Translations under genes and position numbers: made by a program | Part shown: one piece after another, positions 7,351-17,117 of the stretch | How positions within the stretch are numbered: the first letter of the stretch is position 1 | Layout of the letters: each line of letters begins with the position of its first letter | NCBI RefSeq assembly: GCF_027460065.1 | Contig: NZ_JAPYZZ010000012.1 | Span: 1-64,000 of the forward strand | From: Martinezella rhizogenes | GTDB taxonomy: Bacteria > Pseudomonadota > Alphaproteobacteria > Rhizobiales > Rhizobiaceae | Length of the DNA stretch: 64,000 nt | Reading direction: 5' to 3' | Notes under the pieces: model-generated | What the model saw: the letters and a program-made list of their open reading frames with translations, nothing else | Database searches by the model: none | Told to the model about the DNA's origin: nothing

Positions 7351-10300
7351 TCAGCTGCAACCGCTCGTCGCACCGCAAGTATCGCACTTCTCGCAAGTGC
7401 CATTCCGCACCATCGTGAAGTTCTGGCATTCCGAGCACATATTGCCCGTATAGCCCTGTGCAATCGAGCGCATGCGGCGTTCGTTTTCCACCTTCTTGGC
7501 TTCCGTCTTGGCCGAAGCCGCATCGGCGGCGGCCTTGTCGGAGAAGAGGGCGGTTGCCGTCTGCTGGGATTCCTGAACGACTTCGTCGATCACTTCCTCG
7601 GCGATTTCTTCGGCCAGTTCCTTGGCGCGCTCTTCATAGTCCCGCTTGAAGGAGACGATTTCAGAGGTTGCGATGGAGACCGTCGGTTCCAGCTTGCGGG
7701 CGGCGGAGCCTGCAAAGGAGGTGACGTTGACTGATGCGCGGGCGGGGGCTGCCGTTGCCGAGCCCTTCGGTTCAGCAGCGGAGCGATCACCTTCATTGCT
7801 GGAAACCAATGTCGGCTTGTAACCGCGGGTCCACCCGGTGGAGAGCAGGTTGGTCTTGCCTTCCTGGATGCCCTTGCCGAGCGCCGTGTTGGAGAAGTCG
7901 GACGTATCGACATGGGCCAGATCATGGCGGCCGAGATAGGAGACGGCGAGTTCGCGGAAGACGTAGTCGAGTATCGACGTGGCGTTCTTGATCGCGTCGT
8001 TGCCCTGCACCATGCCGGCCGGTTCGAACTTGGTGAAGGTGAAGGCCTCCACATATTCTTCCAGCGGCACGCCATATTGCAGGCCGAGCGAAATGGCGAT
8101 GGCGAAGTTGTTCATCATCGCACGGAAGGCAGCGCCTTCCTTGTGCATGTCGATGAAGATTTCGCCGATGCGGCCGTCACCGAATTCGCCGGTGCGCAGA
8201 TAGACCTTGTGACCGCCGACCGTTGCCTTCTGGGTGTAACCCTGACGGCGGTTCGGCAGCTTTTCACGCTCGCGCGAGACACGTTCGATGACGCGCTCGA
8301 CGATCTTTTCGGTGATCGTCACGGCCTGCTGGGCGAGCGGCTGCTGGATCAGTTCTTCAACGAAGTCTTCGTCATCCTCGTCTTCCACCAGCGAAGCGTT
8401 GAGCGGCTGGGAAAGCTTGGAACCATCGCGGTAAAGGGCGTTGGCTTTCAGCGCCAGCTTCCAGGAGAGCATGTAGGCTGCGCCGCAATCTTCCACCGTC
8501 GCATCATTCGGCATGTTGATCGTCTTGGAGATCGCACCCGAGATGAAGGGCTGTGCCGCCGCCATCATGCGGATATGCGATTCGACCGAGAGATAACGCT
8601 TGCCAATCTTGCCGCAGGGGTTGGCGCAATCGAACACGGCCAAGTGCTCGTTCTTCAGGAACGGTGCGCCTTCCAGCGTCATCGCGCCGCAGACGTGAAC
8701 GTTCGCCGCTTCGATGTCCTTCTTGCCGAAGCCGAGATGCTCCAGCAGGTTGAAGCTCATGTCGGACAGCTGCTCGTCGGAAACCTTCAGCGTGCCCTTC
8801 AGGAAGTCGGCACCCAGCGTCCACTGGTTGAAGACGAACTTGATGTCGAAGGCGCTTTTCAGCGCGGCGTTGACGGCTTCGATCTTCTCATCGGTGAAGC
8901 CCTTGGCCTTCAGCGTCGAGGGGTTGATGGCCGGCGCCTGGTTGAGATTGCCATGGCCGACGGCATAGGCTTCGATCTCGGCGATCTGGCTTTCGGAATA
9001 GCCGAGCGAACGCAGCGCATCCGGAACGGCGCGGTTGATGATCTTGAAATAACCGCCGCCGGCGAGCTTCTTGAACTTCACCAGCGCGAAGTCGGGCTCG
9101 ATGCCGGTCGTGTCGCAATCCATCACGAGGCCGATCGTGCCTGTCGGCGCGATAACGGTGGTCTGGGCGTTGCGGTAACCGTGCTTTTCACCAAGCTCCA
9201 GCGCTTTGTCCCAGGCGGCGACCGCATGGGCAACGAGATCCTGATCCGAGCAATCGGCATGGATGAGCGCGACCGGGTTCACCGACAGGCCCTCATAACC
9301 ATCCGACAGGCCATGGGCGGCGCGGCGGTGGTTGCGGATGACGCGCAACATGTTGTCGCGGTTCGGTGCAAAGCTCGGGAAGGGGCCAAGCTCGCCAGCC
9401 ATTTCGGCCGATGTTGCGTAGGAAACGCCGGTCATGATCGCGGTCAGCGCACCGGCAATGGCACGGCCCTCATCGCTGTCATAGGGAATGCCCGACGACA
9501 TCAGGAGGCCGCCGATATTGGCATAACCGAGGCCGAGCGTGCGGTATTCGTAGGAGCGTTCGGCAATCTGGCGCGACGGGAACTGCGCCATCATCACGGA
9601 GACTTCGAGCACGACGGTCCACAGGCGGACGGCATGTTCGTAATCGGCGATATCGATGCGCTTCGTCTTGGCATCCTTGAACTGAAGCAGGTTCAGCGAG
9701 GCAAGGTTGCAGGCCGTGTCGTCAAGGAACATATATTCCGAGCACGGGTTCGACGCACGGATCGGGCCTTCGGCCGGCGAGGTGTGCCAGTCGTTCATGG
9801 TGGTGTTGAAGTGCAGGCCCGGATCGGCTGATGCCCAGGCGGCATGGGAAATCTTTTCCCAGAGATCGCGGGCCTTCAGCGTCTTCATGACCTTGCCGTC
9901 CTTGCGGGCGGTGAGGTTCCAGTCGCCGTCATTCTCGACAGCGCGCAGGAAGTCATCCTTCAGCGAGACGGAGTTGTTGGAGTTCTGGCCCGAAACCGTG
10001 AGGTAGGCTTCAGAATCCCAATCCGTGTCGTAGGTCTTGAACTGGATGTCCTTGTAACCCTGCTGCGCGAACTGGATGACGCGCTTGACGTAGTTTTCCG
10101 GCACCATGTCCTTCTTGGCAGCGCGGATTTCGCGCTTCAGGGCAGGGTTCTTGGCCGGGTCGAAGCAATCACCATTGTCAGCCTCGCAATTGACGCAGGC
10201 CTTCATGATGGCCTTGAGGTGCTTGGCGACGATCTTGGAGCCGGTCACGAGCGCGGCAACCTTCTGCTCCTCGTTCACCTTCCAGTCGATATAGGCTTCG

Positions 10301-11169
10301 ATATCAGGGTGGTCGGCGTCAACGACGACCATCTTCGCTGCACGGCGGGTCGTGCCGCCGGACTTGATGGCGCCGGCTGCGCGGTCGCCGATCTTGAGGA
10401 AGCTCATCAGGCCTGACGATTTGCCGCCGCCGGAAAGCTTTTCGCCTTCGCCACGCAGATAAGAGAAGTTGGAGCCGGTGCCGGAGCCATATTTGAACAG
10501 GCGGGCTTCACGCACCCAGAGATCCATGATGCCGCCTTCATTGACCAGATCGTCTTCAACAGACTGGATGAAGCAGGCATGTGGCTGCGGATGTTCGTAA
10601 GCGGATTTGGACTTGGTCAGCTTGCCGGTGAAGGGGTCGACATAGAAGTGGCCCTGACCGGGACCATCGATGCCATAGGCCCAATGCAGGCCGGTGTTGA
10701 ACCATTGCGGGCTGTTCGGCGCAACGCGCTGGGTCGCCAGCATGTAGGCAAGCTCATCCTTGAAGGCGGACGCATCTTCTTCGGACGAGAAATATTTGCC
10801 CTTCCAGCCCCAATAGGCCCACGTGCCGGCCAGACGGTCGAAAACCTGACGCGCATCGGTCTCGGAGCCGTAACGCTCACTCTCGGGGAGGTCTTTCAAG
10901 GCCTTTTCATCGGCAACCGAACGCCACAGGAAGGAAGGAACGTCGTTTTCCTCAACCTTCTTAAGCAGCTTCGGCACGCCGGCCTTGCGGAAATATTTCT
11001 GCGCCAGAACGTCGGTCGCGACCTGGCTGAACTGCGCGGGAACGTCGATATCCGCCAGACGGAACACGATGGATCCATCCGGGTTCTTGATTTCACTGAC
11101 GGCCTTGCGGAATTCGATTTCCGCATAAGACGATTGGCCGGGCTTCGTGAAGCGGCGTTCAATGCGCAT
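7351..11169 (-). CDS. nrdJ: adenosylcobalamin-dependent (class II) ribonucleotide reductase NrdJ
   Basis: Very long NrdJ (1272 residues) that reduces ribonucleotides to deoxyribonucleotides with a B12-generated radical, independent of oxygen. Visible features are the active-site block [21 protein letters not shown], split here as NPCSEYMF and [10 protein letters not shown]; the phosphate-binding [19 protein letters not shown]; and a C-terminal redox tail with MCSECQNF and [14 protein letters not shown] that re-reduces the active-site disulfide. A conserved insert, [15 protein letters not shown], is typical of the rhizobial long form. The region after ~residue 950 carries the C-terminal extension domain. 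Single-gene unit; a NrdR-like box lies about 165 bp upstream. Confidence 0.96.
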   Translation of the reverse strand: MRIERRFTKPGQSSYAEIEFRKAVSEIKNPDGSIVFRLADIDVPAQFSQVATDVLAQKYFRKAGVPKLLKKVEENDVPSFLWRSVADEKALKDLPESERYGSETDARQVFDRLAGTWAYWGWKGKYFSSEEDASAFKDELAYMLATQRVAPNSPQWFNTGLHWAYGIDGPGQGHFYVDPFTGKLTKSKSAYEHPQPHACFIQSVEDDLVNEGGIMDLWVREARLFKYGSGTGSNFSYLRGEGEKLSGGGKSSGLMSFLKIGDRAAGAIKSGGTTRRAAKMVVVDADHPDIEAYIDWKVNEEQKVAALVTGSKIVAKHLKAIMKACVNCEADNGDCFDPAKNPALKREIRAAKKDMVPENYVKRVIQFAQQGYKDIQFKTYDTDWDSEAYLTVSGQNSNNSVSLKDDFLRAVENDGDWNLTARKDGKVMKTLKARDLWEKISHAAWASADPGLHFNTTMNDWHTSPAEGPIRASNPCSEYMFLDDTACNLASLNLLQFKDAKTKRIDIADYEHAVRLWTVVLEVSVMMAQFPSRQIAERSYEYRTLGLGYANIGGLLMSSGIPYDSDEGRAIAGALTAIMTGVSYATSAEMAGELGPFPSFAPNRDNMLRVIRNHRRAAHGLSDGYEGLSVNPVALIHADCSDQDLVAHAVAAWDKALELGEKHGYRNAQTTVIAPTGTIGLVMDCDTTGIEPDFALVKFKKLAGGGYFKIINRAVPDALRSLGYSESQIAEIEAYAVGHGNLNQAPAINPSTLKAKGFTDEKIEAVNAALKSAFDIKFVFNQWTLGADFLKGTLKVSDEQLSDMSFNLLEHLGFGKKDIEAANVHVCGAMTLEGAPFLKNEHLAVFDCANPCGKIGKRYLSVESHIRMMAAAQPFISGAISKTINMPNDATVEDCGAAYMLSWKLALKANALYRDGSKLSQPLNASLVEDEDDEDFVEELIQQPLAQQAVTITEKIVERVIERVSREREKLPNRRQGYTQKATVGGHKVYLRTGEFGDGRIGEIFIDMHKEGAAFRAMMNNFAIAISLGLQYGVPLEEYVEAFTFTKFEPAGMVQGNDAIKNATSILDYVFRELAVSYLGRHDLAHVDTSDFSNTALGKGIQEGKTNLLSTGWTRGYKPTLVSSNEGDRSAAEPKGSATAAPARASVNVTSFAGSAARKLEPTVSIATSEIVSFKRDYEERAKELAEEIAEEVIDEVVQESQQTATALFSDKAAADAASAKTEAKKVENERRMRSIAQGYTGNMCSECQNFTMVRNGTCEKCDTCGATSGCS

Positions 11170-11333
11170 GGTTTCCTGTCCTCGTCCATTGGGCGCCCGT
11201 TGAAGGGCGCAAAAATCCGGTCCAGCCGTGCGATGCCTTCGCGCAGCCGGGTGTTGCCGATCTGTAAGGGATGTTCATCCTTGGATGCGATCCCTGTATC
11301 TCGTGGCTTATTCGGCTGCAAGCATAGTTTGGA

Positions 11334-11349
11334 ATACTAAATATAGTAT
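11334..11349. promoter_or_regulatory. candidate NrdR box upstream of nrdJ
   Basis: ATACTAAATATAGTAT is a near-perfect 16-bp palindrome closely resembling the NrdR consensus (acaCwATATATwGtgt). It lies ~165 bp before the nrdJ start. On the minus strand it follows TTGATA, which could act as a -35. NrdR represses nrd operons when dATP is high. Only one good box is visible, whereas NrdR sites usually come in pairs. Confidence 0.55.
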
Positions 11350-11789
11350 CAACAGCTTCCTGCCGCCAGTCCCCGCGTCATGTTTTTGGCGGTTTCTGCA
11401 GGGCGCACAAAACCCACCGGCAAACCGCCCCCTCATGGTCGGGACGCCGCTCTGGATCTGCGCGCTGAAGATGGAGAAGAACCGGCCTCGTTACTTTCCG
11501 GTCCGTTGCCGCCGCAACATAAGTGTCACTTTCCTCTCGTGACACAGATTCGTCAAGACATAGATTGAAACGCATTTTTAACCACAAGATATTGTGTGGA
11601 GTGCCTGTGGAAAACGGGGATAGGAAAAGCGAGTAGAAAAATCAGTGACTTGGCGGGAAAATTTGAAGCTTGCGCGAGGCTGGTTTCCGCAACGGAAAGG
11701 CAAAACCCAGCATTTCCGGGGTGAGGCATAATGGCGACACTGCGGTTTTTCCGTGTTTTCCGCAGCTGTTAAAAAAGACGTTTCTCCAC
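11350..11789. other. gene-free region between nrdJ and gpt
   Basis: About 440 bp with no supportable reading frame; the short open frames are not gene-like. It is AT-rich around 11560-11640 and holds DnaA-box-like 9-mers (TTAACCACA at 11578-11586, TGTGGAAAA at 11606-11614) and the partial palindrome CCACAAGATATTGTGTGG at 11582-11599. I see no cobalamin riboswitch core. Confidence 0.5.
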
Positions 11790-11813
11790 AAAAAACCGCC
11801 CACGAAGGGGCGG
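11790..11813 (-). terminator. intrinsic terminator after gpt
   Basis: On the minus strand CCGCCC (11813-11808), a six-base loop and GGGCGG (11801-11796) are followed by six Ts. It lies ~35 bp beyond the gpt stop. Confidence 0.75.
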
Positions 11814-11846
11814 CTTTTCATGTGCGATTTTGAATGACGGCAGCAA

Positions 11847-12344
11847 TCAGCCGCGCGATCCCTTGGCGATCGGCTCCTGATAGGTGAAGCCCATGTCCCA
11901 GGGGAAATAGATCCAGGTGTCCTGGCTGACTTCGGTGACGAAGGTGTCAATGGTCGGCACGCCCTTCGGCTTGGCGTAAACGCAGGCGAAATGCGCTTTC
12001 GGCAACATTTCGCGCACTTCCAGCGCTGTCTTGCCGGTGTCGGTGAGGTCGTCGACGACAAGCACGCCTTCGCCGGCATCGGCCGTCAGTTCCGGGGCCA
12101 CGCCTTTCAGAAGAACCGTGTCGCCCTGGTTGACGTAGTCATGACGCGTGGCGATGCAGACCGTGTCGATCATGCGGATGTTCAGTTCGCGGGAAATGAT
12201 CGCCGCCGGAACGAGGCCGCCGCGGGTGATGCAGACGATCGCCCGGAACTCTTTGTCGAGGCCGGCAAGGCGCCATGCAAGCGCGCGGGCATCACGGTGG
12301 AACTGGTCCCAGGAGACGGGAAAGGCTTTATCGGGAAGGGACAT
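11847..12344 (-). CDS. gpt: xanthine(-guanine) phosphoribosyltransferase
   Basis: A 165-residue type I PRTase of the purine salvage pathway, converting xanthine or guanine plus PRPP to XMP or GMP. The PRPP-binding motif [14 protein letters not shown] is intact, preceded by [18 protein letters not shown]. The C-terminal YFPWDMG is typical of Gpt. I place the start at [12 protein letters not shown] (12344), giving the usual length; in-frame ATGs at 12356 and 12404 add poorly conserved residues. Followed by an intrinsic terminator, so monocistronic. Confidence 0.9.
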   Translation of the reverse strand: MSLPDKAFPVSWDQFHRDARALAWRLAGLDKEFRAIVCITRGGLVPAAIISRELNIRMIDTVCIATRHDYVNQGDTVLLKGVAPELTADAGEGVLVVDDLTDTGKTALEVREMLPKAHFACVYAKPKGVPTIDTFVTEVSQDTWIYFPWDMGFTYQEPIAKGSRG

Positions 12345-12443
12345 GTCGTCTACCATCTGGTCAAAATTGTCGATGGCTTTGGCTAATAGCCGCAAGACCG
12401 GCAAAAAGGCAAGTGTTCCGCGTAAAGGTGAGAGCGAGAGATC

Positions 12444-12583
12444 GCCGCTTGTTTCTTCTCCCCGCCGGGGAGAAGGTGGCCCGAAGGGTCGGATGAGGGG
12501 GCAACGTTGCCGTATCTCACTACCCTTGCCCCCTCATCCCGCTGCCGCGGACTTCTCTCCGGCGGGGAGAAGAAACAAGCGGC
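12444..12583. repeat. RIME-like 140-bp palindromic intergenic element
   Basis: The ends are perfect 23-bp inverted repeats that begin GCCGCTTGTTTCTTCTCCCC and continue GCC. The interior has a second pair, GATGAGGGGGCAA and TTGCCCCCTCATC. The left arm also contains the self-complementary CTTCTCCCCGCCGGGGAGAAG, shown here as CTTCTCCCC and GGGGAGAAG. This matches, from memory, the RIME family of rhizobial intergenic mosaic elements. It fills the gap between gpt and the stress-protein gene and carries no ORF. Confidence 0.75.
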
Positions 12584-12644
12584 ATGCGCTCGTGGAATGC
12601 GGGATGCGGAGGGTATTGCGGCACTATTTGCGCCGCATCCATTT

Positions 12645-13490
12645 TCAACGCGAAAGCAGTGTCATCGCCGTCATGGAATCGAGCAGCGTGCGGGTGACGC
12701 CGCCGAACAGCAGTTCCCACCAGCGGGAATGGCCATAAGCGCCCATGACCAGAAGGTCGATGCTGTTGTCGGACAGGCGGTTCTCGATGGCGGCCTGCGG
12801 CGAAAGCCCGGCGATCTTTTCCTGCGAGGTGACCGTGACATTCACGCCGTGGCGGGCAAGCGTGGCGGCGAGTTCGGCACCGGCAAGGCCCGCAGACTGT
12901 GTTTCGCTTTCGGACTGGTCGACGGAGAAAATCTCGACGCTGTCGGCCGCTTTCAGGAAGGGCAGGGCATCGAAGGTGGCGCGTGTCGCCTCGCGTGAGC
13001 CGTTCCAGGCGATCAGGACGCGTTTGATCGGTTTGGCAACGGTCAGCACATGCGGCACGAGGAGAACGGGGCGGCCGCTTTCATAAAGGAAACCATCAAT
13101 ATCCGAGCGGCTGTCCGACAGGGCCGAAGAGTTGCTCTGGCGGGCGACGACGAGATCGGCGCAGCGGGCGCTGTCAATGGCGGAGGCGGAAGCGTAACCC
13201 ACCGACGTGACGAAGCTGCGCCATTCATGCGAGATGCCATTGGCCGAGAGCGTGCGCTCGAAGAGCGTGCCGACATCGGTGGTTTCCTTGTGCGCCACGT
13301 CCTGCAGCGCCTGCACGGTGGCGGGATCGGGAATTTCCATCGGCGCGACGAGCGGAACGGCGGCGAGCGTTTCCATGTGCAGGCCGATCACATGCGAGGA
13401 AAATTGGTCGGCAAGGCTCACCACGAATTCGCCGAGCTTCTGCGTGTTCGAAACATTGTCGACCACTGCCAGTATCGTTTTGTAACCCAT
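12645..13490 (-). CDS. universal stress protein, tandem Usp domains
   Basis: Cytoplasmic protein of 281 residues with two Usp folds: residues ~1-145 (MGYKTILAVVDNV... ending SGRPVLLVPH) and ~155-281 (KRVLIAWNGSREATRA ... DLLVMGAYGHSRWWELLFGGVTRTLL). The second domain carries the ATP-binding pattern GAYGHSRWWELLFGG; the first is degenerate (DLVVARQSNSSALSD). This tandem layout is common in rhizobial stress proteins; the exact role is unknown. Monocistronic. The start ATG at 13490 follows AGGAGAGAGAA. Confidence 0.88.
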   Translation of the reverse strand: MGYKTILAVVDNVSNTQKLGEFVVSLADQFSSHVIGLHMETLAAVPLVAPMEIPDPATVQALQDVAHKETTDVGTLFERTLSANGISHEWRSFVTSVGYASASAIDSARCADLVVARQSNSSALSDSRSDIDGFLYESGRPVLLVPHVLTVAKPIKRVLIAWNGSREATRATFDALPFLKAADSVEIFSVDQSESETQSAGLAGAELAATLARHGVNVTVTSQEKIAGLSPQAAIENRLSDNSIDLLVMGAYGHSRWWELLFGGVTRTLLDSMTAMTLLSR

Positions 13491-13591
13491 TTCTCTCTCC
13501 TCGGTGACATCTGGTTTCTGTGGGGAGAATGGCCGTCTTTGCCGATGGCCACCTTGATTTTGGTCAACTCCACGCCTTTGAAACTTCTGTC

Positions 13592-14383
13592 TCAGGCGGT
13601 TGCATCGCCCTTGCTTGCGGCCAGTTGCTTCTCCTGGCCGATCGCTTCAATCATGGCCGCCACCGCCTCGGCTGCCGCCTTCAGCACGCCGGCGTCGCGG
13701 GCGCGCACAACGATTTCGGTCGAAAAACGCTGCCCGTCATATTTCGGATAGGAGCCGATGCTGGTTTCGGGATGCGCCTTCTGGATGGCCGTCAGCGGCG
13801 TGCCGATATCGCCTTCGCCGTAGGGCGAGCGCACCGCCTGCGACATGACCTTCGCGCCGGTGCGCAGGGTCGGCAAGACATTGTCGAGCATGGCCTGGAA
13901 TACCTGCGGCACGCCGGCCATGACATAAACATTGCCGATGACGAAGCCGGGAGCGACGGAAACGGGGTTGGCGATATGGGCGGCCCCTTTCGGCATGCGT
14001 GCCATGCGCTTGCGGGCCTCGGTGAATTCCATCTCGCGGACACGATACATGTCGCCAAGCAGGCGCAGCGCCTCGGCATCGTGTTCGCAGGGCAGACCGA
14101 ATGCCGCAGAGACCGCATCCGCGGTGATGTCGTCATGGGTCGGGCCGATGCCGCCCGAGGTGAAGACATAATCATAACGGCTGCGCAGGGCGTTCAGCGC
14201 CTCGACGATCTGCTCTTCCTCGTCGGCGACGATGCGCACTTCCTTGAGGTCAATCCCGGACATGGTGAGCACATCCGCGAGGTGCCCGATATTCTTGTCC
14301 TTGGTGCGGCCCGACAGCAGCTCGTCGCCGATGGCAAGCATGGCGGCGGTGACAACGGAGGAGGTGGAGGAGGGATTGGACAT
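13592..14383 (-). CDS. MoCF-domain protein (CinA-like, competence/damage-inducible protein A family)
   Basis: About 263 residues. MLAIGDELLSGRTKDKNIGHLADVLTMSGI and TSGGIGPTHDDITADAVSAAFG are the signature of the molybdopterin-binding (MoCF) domain of CinA-like proteins. The C-terminal nicotinamide-deamidase half of full CinA is absent. Function is unsettled; related domains hydrolyse ADP-ribose or nicotinamide nucleotides. ATG at 14398 or 14383 (MSNPSST) are both possible; the N-terminal ~12 residues are not conserved. Divergent from wrbA across ~280 bp. Confidence 0.85.
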   Translation of the reverse strand: MSNPSSTSSVVTAAMLAIGDELLSGRTKDKNIGHLADVLTMSGIDLKEVRIVADEEEQIVEALNALRSRYDYVFTSGGIGPTHDDITADAVSAAFGLPCEHDAEALRLLGDMYRVREMEFTEARKRMARMPKGAAHIANPVSVAPGFVIGNVYVMAGVPQVFQAMLDNVLPTLRTGAKVMSQAVRSPYGEGDIGTPLTAIQKAHPETSIGSYPKYDGQRFSTEIVVRARDAGVLKAAAEAVAAMIEAIGQEKQLAASKGDATA

Positions 14384-14489
14384 GGGTGCACTCGTCATCT
14401 GTTTTGTCAGACGTTAGTCCCGCGCCCGGGGAATGCAAAGCGGTTTTGAAAAAATGTCTTTTAGCAAACGGTTGACGTTCCGGCTTTCC

Positions 14490-14506
14490 GTTCACTTATC
14501 GTGAAC
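14490..14506. promoter_or_regulatory. 17-bp palindrome in the wrbA promoter region
   Basis: GTTCAC-TTATC-GTGAAC is a perfect inverted repeat with 6-bp arms and a 5-bp spacer, about 155 bp before the wrbA start. It overlaps a possible promoter (TTGACG at 14472, TATCGT at 14497, wide spacing). It looks like the operator of a dimeric redox- or quinone-responsive regulator, but I cannot name the protein. Confidence 0.45.
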
Positions 14507-14660
14507 AGTGCGTATGCCAATCCCCGGCTGGCGGGACCAGGGTCCGTCAGCTACGTTTCCTTCAGATTTAGTTGACGGGTCAACGCCGATGATCATCGAG
14601 TTTTTGAAGAAGCTTCTGGCCGGTACGCCGGAAACAGTTCCAGCAAAGGAAACGAAGAGA

Positions 14661-15260
14661 ATGACGAAGGTTCTGGTACTTTATTACTCCTCTTACGGCC
14701 ATATCGAGACAATGGCCTATGCTGTCGCCGAAGGCGTGAAGTCCACCGGCGCGGAAGCCGTGGTCAAGCGTGTTCCCGAACTGGTTCCGGAAGAGGTCGC
14801 CAAGGCCTCGCACTTCAAGCTGGATCAGCCGGCTCCCGTGGCGACCGTGGACGAACTGGCCGAATACGACGCCATCATCGTCGGCGCCGGCACGCGCTTC
14901 GGCACGGTTGCCTCGCAGATGCGCAATTTCTGGGACCAGACCGGCGGCCTATGGTTCAGCGGCAAGCTGGTGGGTAAGGTCGGCTCGGCTTTCACCTCGT
15001 CCGCCACGCAGCATGGCGGCCAGGAATCGACCATTCTCGGTTTCATTCCCACCTTCCTGCATCACGGCATGGCCGTTGTCGGTCTGCCCTATGCCTTCCA
15101 GGGCCAGATGGGTGTCGATGAAATCAAGGGCGGTTCGCCTTATGGCGCTTCCACCATCACCGATGGTGACGGCTCGCGTCAGCCTTCCGCAATCGAGCTG
15201 GAAGCCGCGCGGTTCCAAGGCGCTCATGTAGCGAAGATCGCCGCCAAACTTTCTGCCTGA
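14661..15260 (+). CDS. wrbA: NAD(P)H:quinone oxidoreductase WrbA
   Basis: A 199-residue flavodoxin-like enzyme that reduces quinones by two electrons in the cytosol. FMN-binding loops are [31 protein letters not shown] and [15 protein letters not shown]. The start at 14661 follows AACGAAGAGA and gives the standard length. The frame is open further upstream (ATG 14589, [12 protein letters not shown]), but that segment is not part of the family. Ends in an intrinsic terminator. Confidence 0.93.
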   Translation: MTKVLVLYYSSYGHIETMAYAVAEGVKSTGAEAVVKRVPELVPEEVAKASHFKLDQPAPVATVDELAEYDAIIVGAGTRFGTVASQMRNFWDQTGGLWFSGKLVGKVGSAFTSSATQHGGQESTILGFIPTFLHHGMAVVGLPYAFQGQMGVDEIKGGSPYGASTITDGDGSRQPSAIELEAARFQGAHVAKIAAKLSA

Positions 15261-15280
15261 GCACAATAAAATAAAAAAAG

Positions 15281-15309
15281 AAATGCGGCCCAAAAGGCCG
15301 CATTTTCTT
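15281..15309 (+). terminator. intrinsic terminator after wrbA
   Basis: A 10-bp perfect stem (AAATGCGGCC and GGCCGCATTT), loop CAAAA, then TTCTTATT. It starts 20 bp after the wrbA stop. Confidence 0.85.
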
Positions 15310-15360
15310 ATTCAGGCGACTTCTAACCGCCAGACATGATTGATGGAGTAGTCGCTAGGG

Positions 15361-15450
15361 TCAGATCGGCAGATTGACCATAAAAAGGCAGCTTACCACA
15401 ACGAAGCCGATCATCGAAATTTCGAGAAAACTGTTCAGACCGTCACGCAT
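15361..15450 (-). CDS. 29-residue membrane peptide, unknown
   Basis: The ORF reads MRDGLNSFLEISMIGFVVV then SCLFMVNLPI and ends with TGA at 15363-15361. It has an excellent ribosome site, GGAGGATTGAA, just before the ATG at 15450. A single hydrophobic helix fills most of it. No family is recognised. It lies on the minus strand beside another tiny membrane ORF. Confidence 0.55.
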   Translation of the reverse strand: MRDGLNSFLEISMIGFVVVSCLFMVNLPI

Positions 15451-15566
15451 TTCAATCCTCCTTGTGATTGGCGAAAAGAGAACGGACAGAGCTTCCACGA
15501 GTTCCATAACAGCAAAATGAAATTTAGGGATTTTTAAGGCGCTGCTGGCTTACGGCGGCAGGTAGG

Positions 15567-15674
15567 TCATCCCGTGACGACGAAAGCGACCACCAGATGG
15601 CCGAGAATGCCGATGGCGAGGCAGGAGAGGAGGAAAATGAACAGGGCTTTTTTCATGTTTGCGGAAGCTTCCAT
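15567..15674 (-). CDS. 35-residue single-span membrane protein, unknown
   Basis: From ATG 15674 (MEASANMKKALFIF then LLSCLAIGILGHLVVAFVVTG). GAGGGA precedes the start; an internal ATG at 15656 (MKKALFIF) would leave 29 residues. The KK + hydrophobic helix looks like a membrane anchor. No homologous family is recognised. Confidence 0.5.
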   Translation of the reverse strand: MEASANMKKALFIFLLSCLAIGILGHLVVAFVVTG

Positions 15675-15753
15675 CTGTTTTTATCCCTCGAACCCGTTGT
15701 CTTGACGTTTTTGCACCATAGAGCGCATTTCCCGGCCGAATGACCCGATGTCC

Positions 15754-15999
15754 TCAGGCCTTGATGTCGAGACCAGCCTCGATTGCGGCGGCGATGAAGG
15801 CCTTGCGCGCATCCTCAGGCTTTTTTTTGCCGGCATCGACGGCGGCGCAGACCAGCAGCGCCTTGTCCAGCGCATCGCCGTCTTCTATCGGCCAATCCTC
15901 GATCAAGGCCCAGGATGCCGCCTGCGTGGTCTCGATGCTCGTATAGTCGCCCGGCGTTTCAAACGCGATCAGAACGGGTTTTTGCCAGCGCGTGTTCAT
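15754..15999 (-). CDS. DUF982 domain protein
   Basis: Encodes 81 residues. WQKPVLIAFETPGDYTSIETTQAASWALIEDWPIEDGDALDKALLVCAAV and the end RKAFIAAAIEAGLDI are a full DUF982 domain, a family almost confined to Rhizobiales and often present in many copies. Function is unknown. Monocistronic. Confidence 0.85.
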   Translation of the reverse strand: MNTRWQKPVLIAFETPGDYTSIETTQAASWALIEDWPIEDGDALDKALLVCAAVDAGKKKPEDARKAFIAAAIEAGLDIKA

Positions 16000-16093
16000 C
16001 GCCTATCCATATTGGTTGTTGCGCCCGGCTCTAAACGAAGCGGAAAGGATGCGCAATCCCGCTCCCGGCCCGTTTCTCGCCATTGCGGTGCGG

Positions 16094-16399
16094 TCAGTCG
16101 TCGCGCCCGAACAGCCATTCGCGAATGATGCGGCGGTCGATGAGTTCCAGCGAACGGTCAGGCGCGATGCGATAGGTCTCCACCGCCCTGGTGCTGCCAT
16201 CGATGCGGAAATCATGGGTGAAGGTGCTGCCGATCGGCGATTTCGTCAGCTTGGTGCGCGGCTGGCCCCTATAGATGATGCTGCCGGGGATGGGTTCGAC
16301 ATAGGGTGCAGGTCCGGGATAGGTGCCCGGTCCGGCGGTCGTGCATCCTGAAAGTGCCAGCGAAAGCGTGATAGCAGCCGATGATAGGAGCGTTTTCAT
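16094..16399 (-). CDS. small lipoprotein
   Basis: Encodes 101 residues. A signal peptide MKTLLSSAAITLSLALSGC ends in a clear lipobox (LSGC, Cys19), so the protein should be lipid-anchored. Then comes a Pro/Gly-rich linker (GPGTYPGPAPYVEPIPGS) and a small beta-type domain (IGSTFTHDFRIDG...RAVETYRIAPDRSLELIDRRIIREW). The start at 16399 is set by GGAGG seven bases upstream. No named family is recognised. Confidence 0.75.
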   Translation of the reverse strand: MKTLLSSAAITLSLALSGCTTAGPGTYPGPAPYVEPIPGSIIYRGQPRTKLTKSPIGSTFTHDFRIDGSTRAVETYRIAPDRSLELIDRRIIREWLFGRDD

Positions 16400-16485
16400 C
16401 CTGTCCTCCGAAGTGCGTCTGTAAAAACGATATGGAGGCGCAGCGGTTCCCCTCGGGCGGAAAGATCGGGCACAATGCGTCCCGT

Positions 16486-16590
16486 CTATTTGCCTTTTGG
16501 ATTCTGAATGTCGCGCGCGACCCAGCGGAAAAAAGCGTAGACGAGGAGGCCGAAGATGAAAAGCGGGATGAGGTTCGCAAAACCGGACAT
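16486..16590 (-). CDS. 34-residue single-span membrane protein, unknown
   Basis: MSGFANLIPLFIFGLLVYAF then FRWVARDIQNPKGK: one membrane helix followed by a basic tail. The ribosome site is weak (GAG at close range; GGAGGGAG lies 18 bases upstream). It precedes the lipoprotein gene on the same strand by 87 bp, so the two may share a transcript. Function unknown. Confidence 0.5.
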   Translation of the reverse strand: MSGFANLIPLFIFGLLVYAFFRWVARDIQNPKGK

Positions 16591-17117
16591 ATGATTCTCG
16601 TTTCTCCCTCCCGGTCCGGGGTCTAGCCGGAGTGAAACCGGCAAGGCAAGGGGAGCGCATATCACCATCGGTAAAATATCCGTGTGGCTGCTCAGAGGAT
16701 TTGGGAGGGGCGGGAGAGATCCGGCGCACTGCCAGTAATGCCAGATCTCTCCGTCTCCCGCCAATTTCAGGGTACGGGGGACTGCTTTTACTATGACGGA
16801 CAACGGCCAATCGACATAGGCCGAGAAATCACCTCGAATAATTCGCTGCCGTGGCCAACCCGCCGGCAGCCGGTTGCCTGAACCGAAATCCGGAAGGACT
16901 GCGCCATCCGGCACCGAATATTCTTATCCGGCAAAGTATCTTATGCGGCGGGCGGCGGGAGTACGATCTACCATATCATGTGCAGTGATGGCTTAACCCT
17001 TTGAAACAGCTGGGATGAGTTGTGCAGGATAGGTCGCGGCGAGGGGCGTGCAATGGAACTTTTCTTAGGCTGTATCATTGAAGCAGACAGACACATGCTA
17101 ACAGTGGAGGGTTACAC
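16591..17117. other. gene-free stretch with one imperfect hairpin
   Basis: About 530 bp without a supportable gene. An imperfect inverted repeat lies at 16713-16752 (GGAGAGATC and GATCTCTCC, then GGC and GCC after one mismatch, 14-base loop) with no T-tract, possibly a repeat remnant. The last 80 bp should hold the DUF3309 promoter. Confidence 0.45.

Noticed and set aside
7912-9831. 639-codon open frame antisense to nrdJ
   Set aside because: Long antisense frames are expected in GC-rich genes with strong third-position bias; no domain and no ribosome site.
11170-11333. Possible cobalamin riboswitch before nrdJ
   Set aside because: Looked for because the enzyme needs B12; no B12-box-like core is visible on the minus strand.
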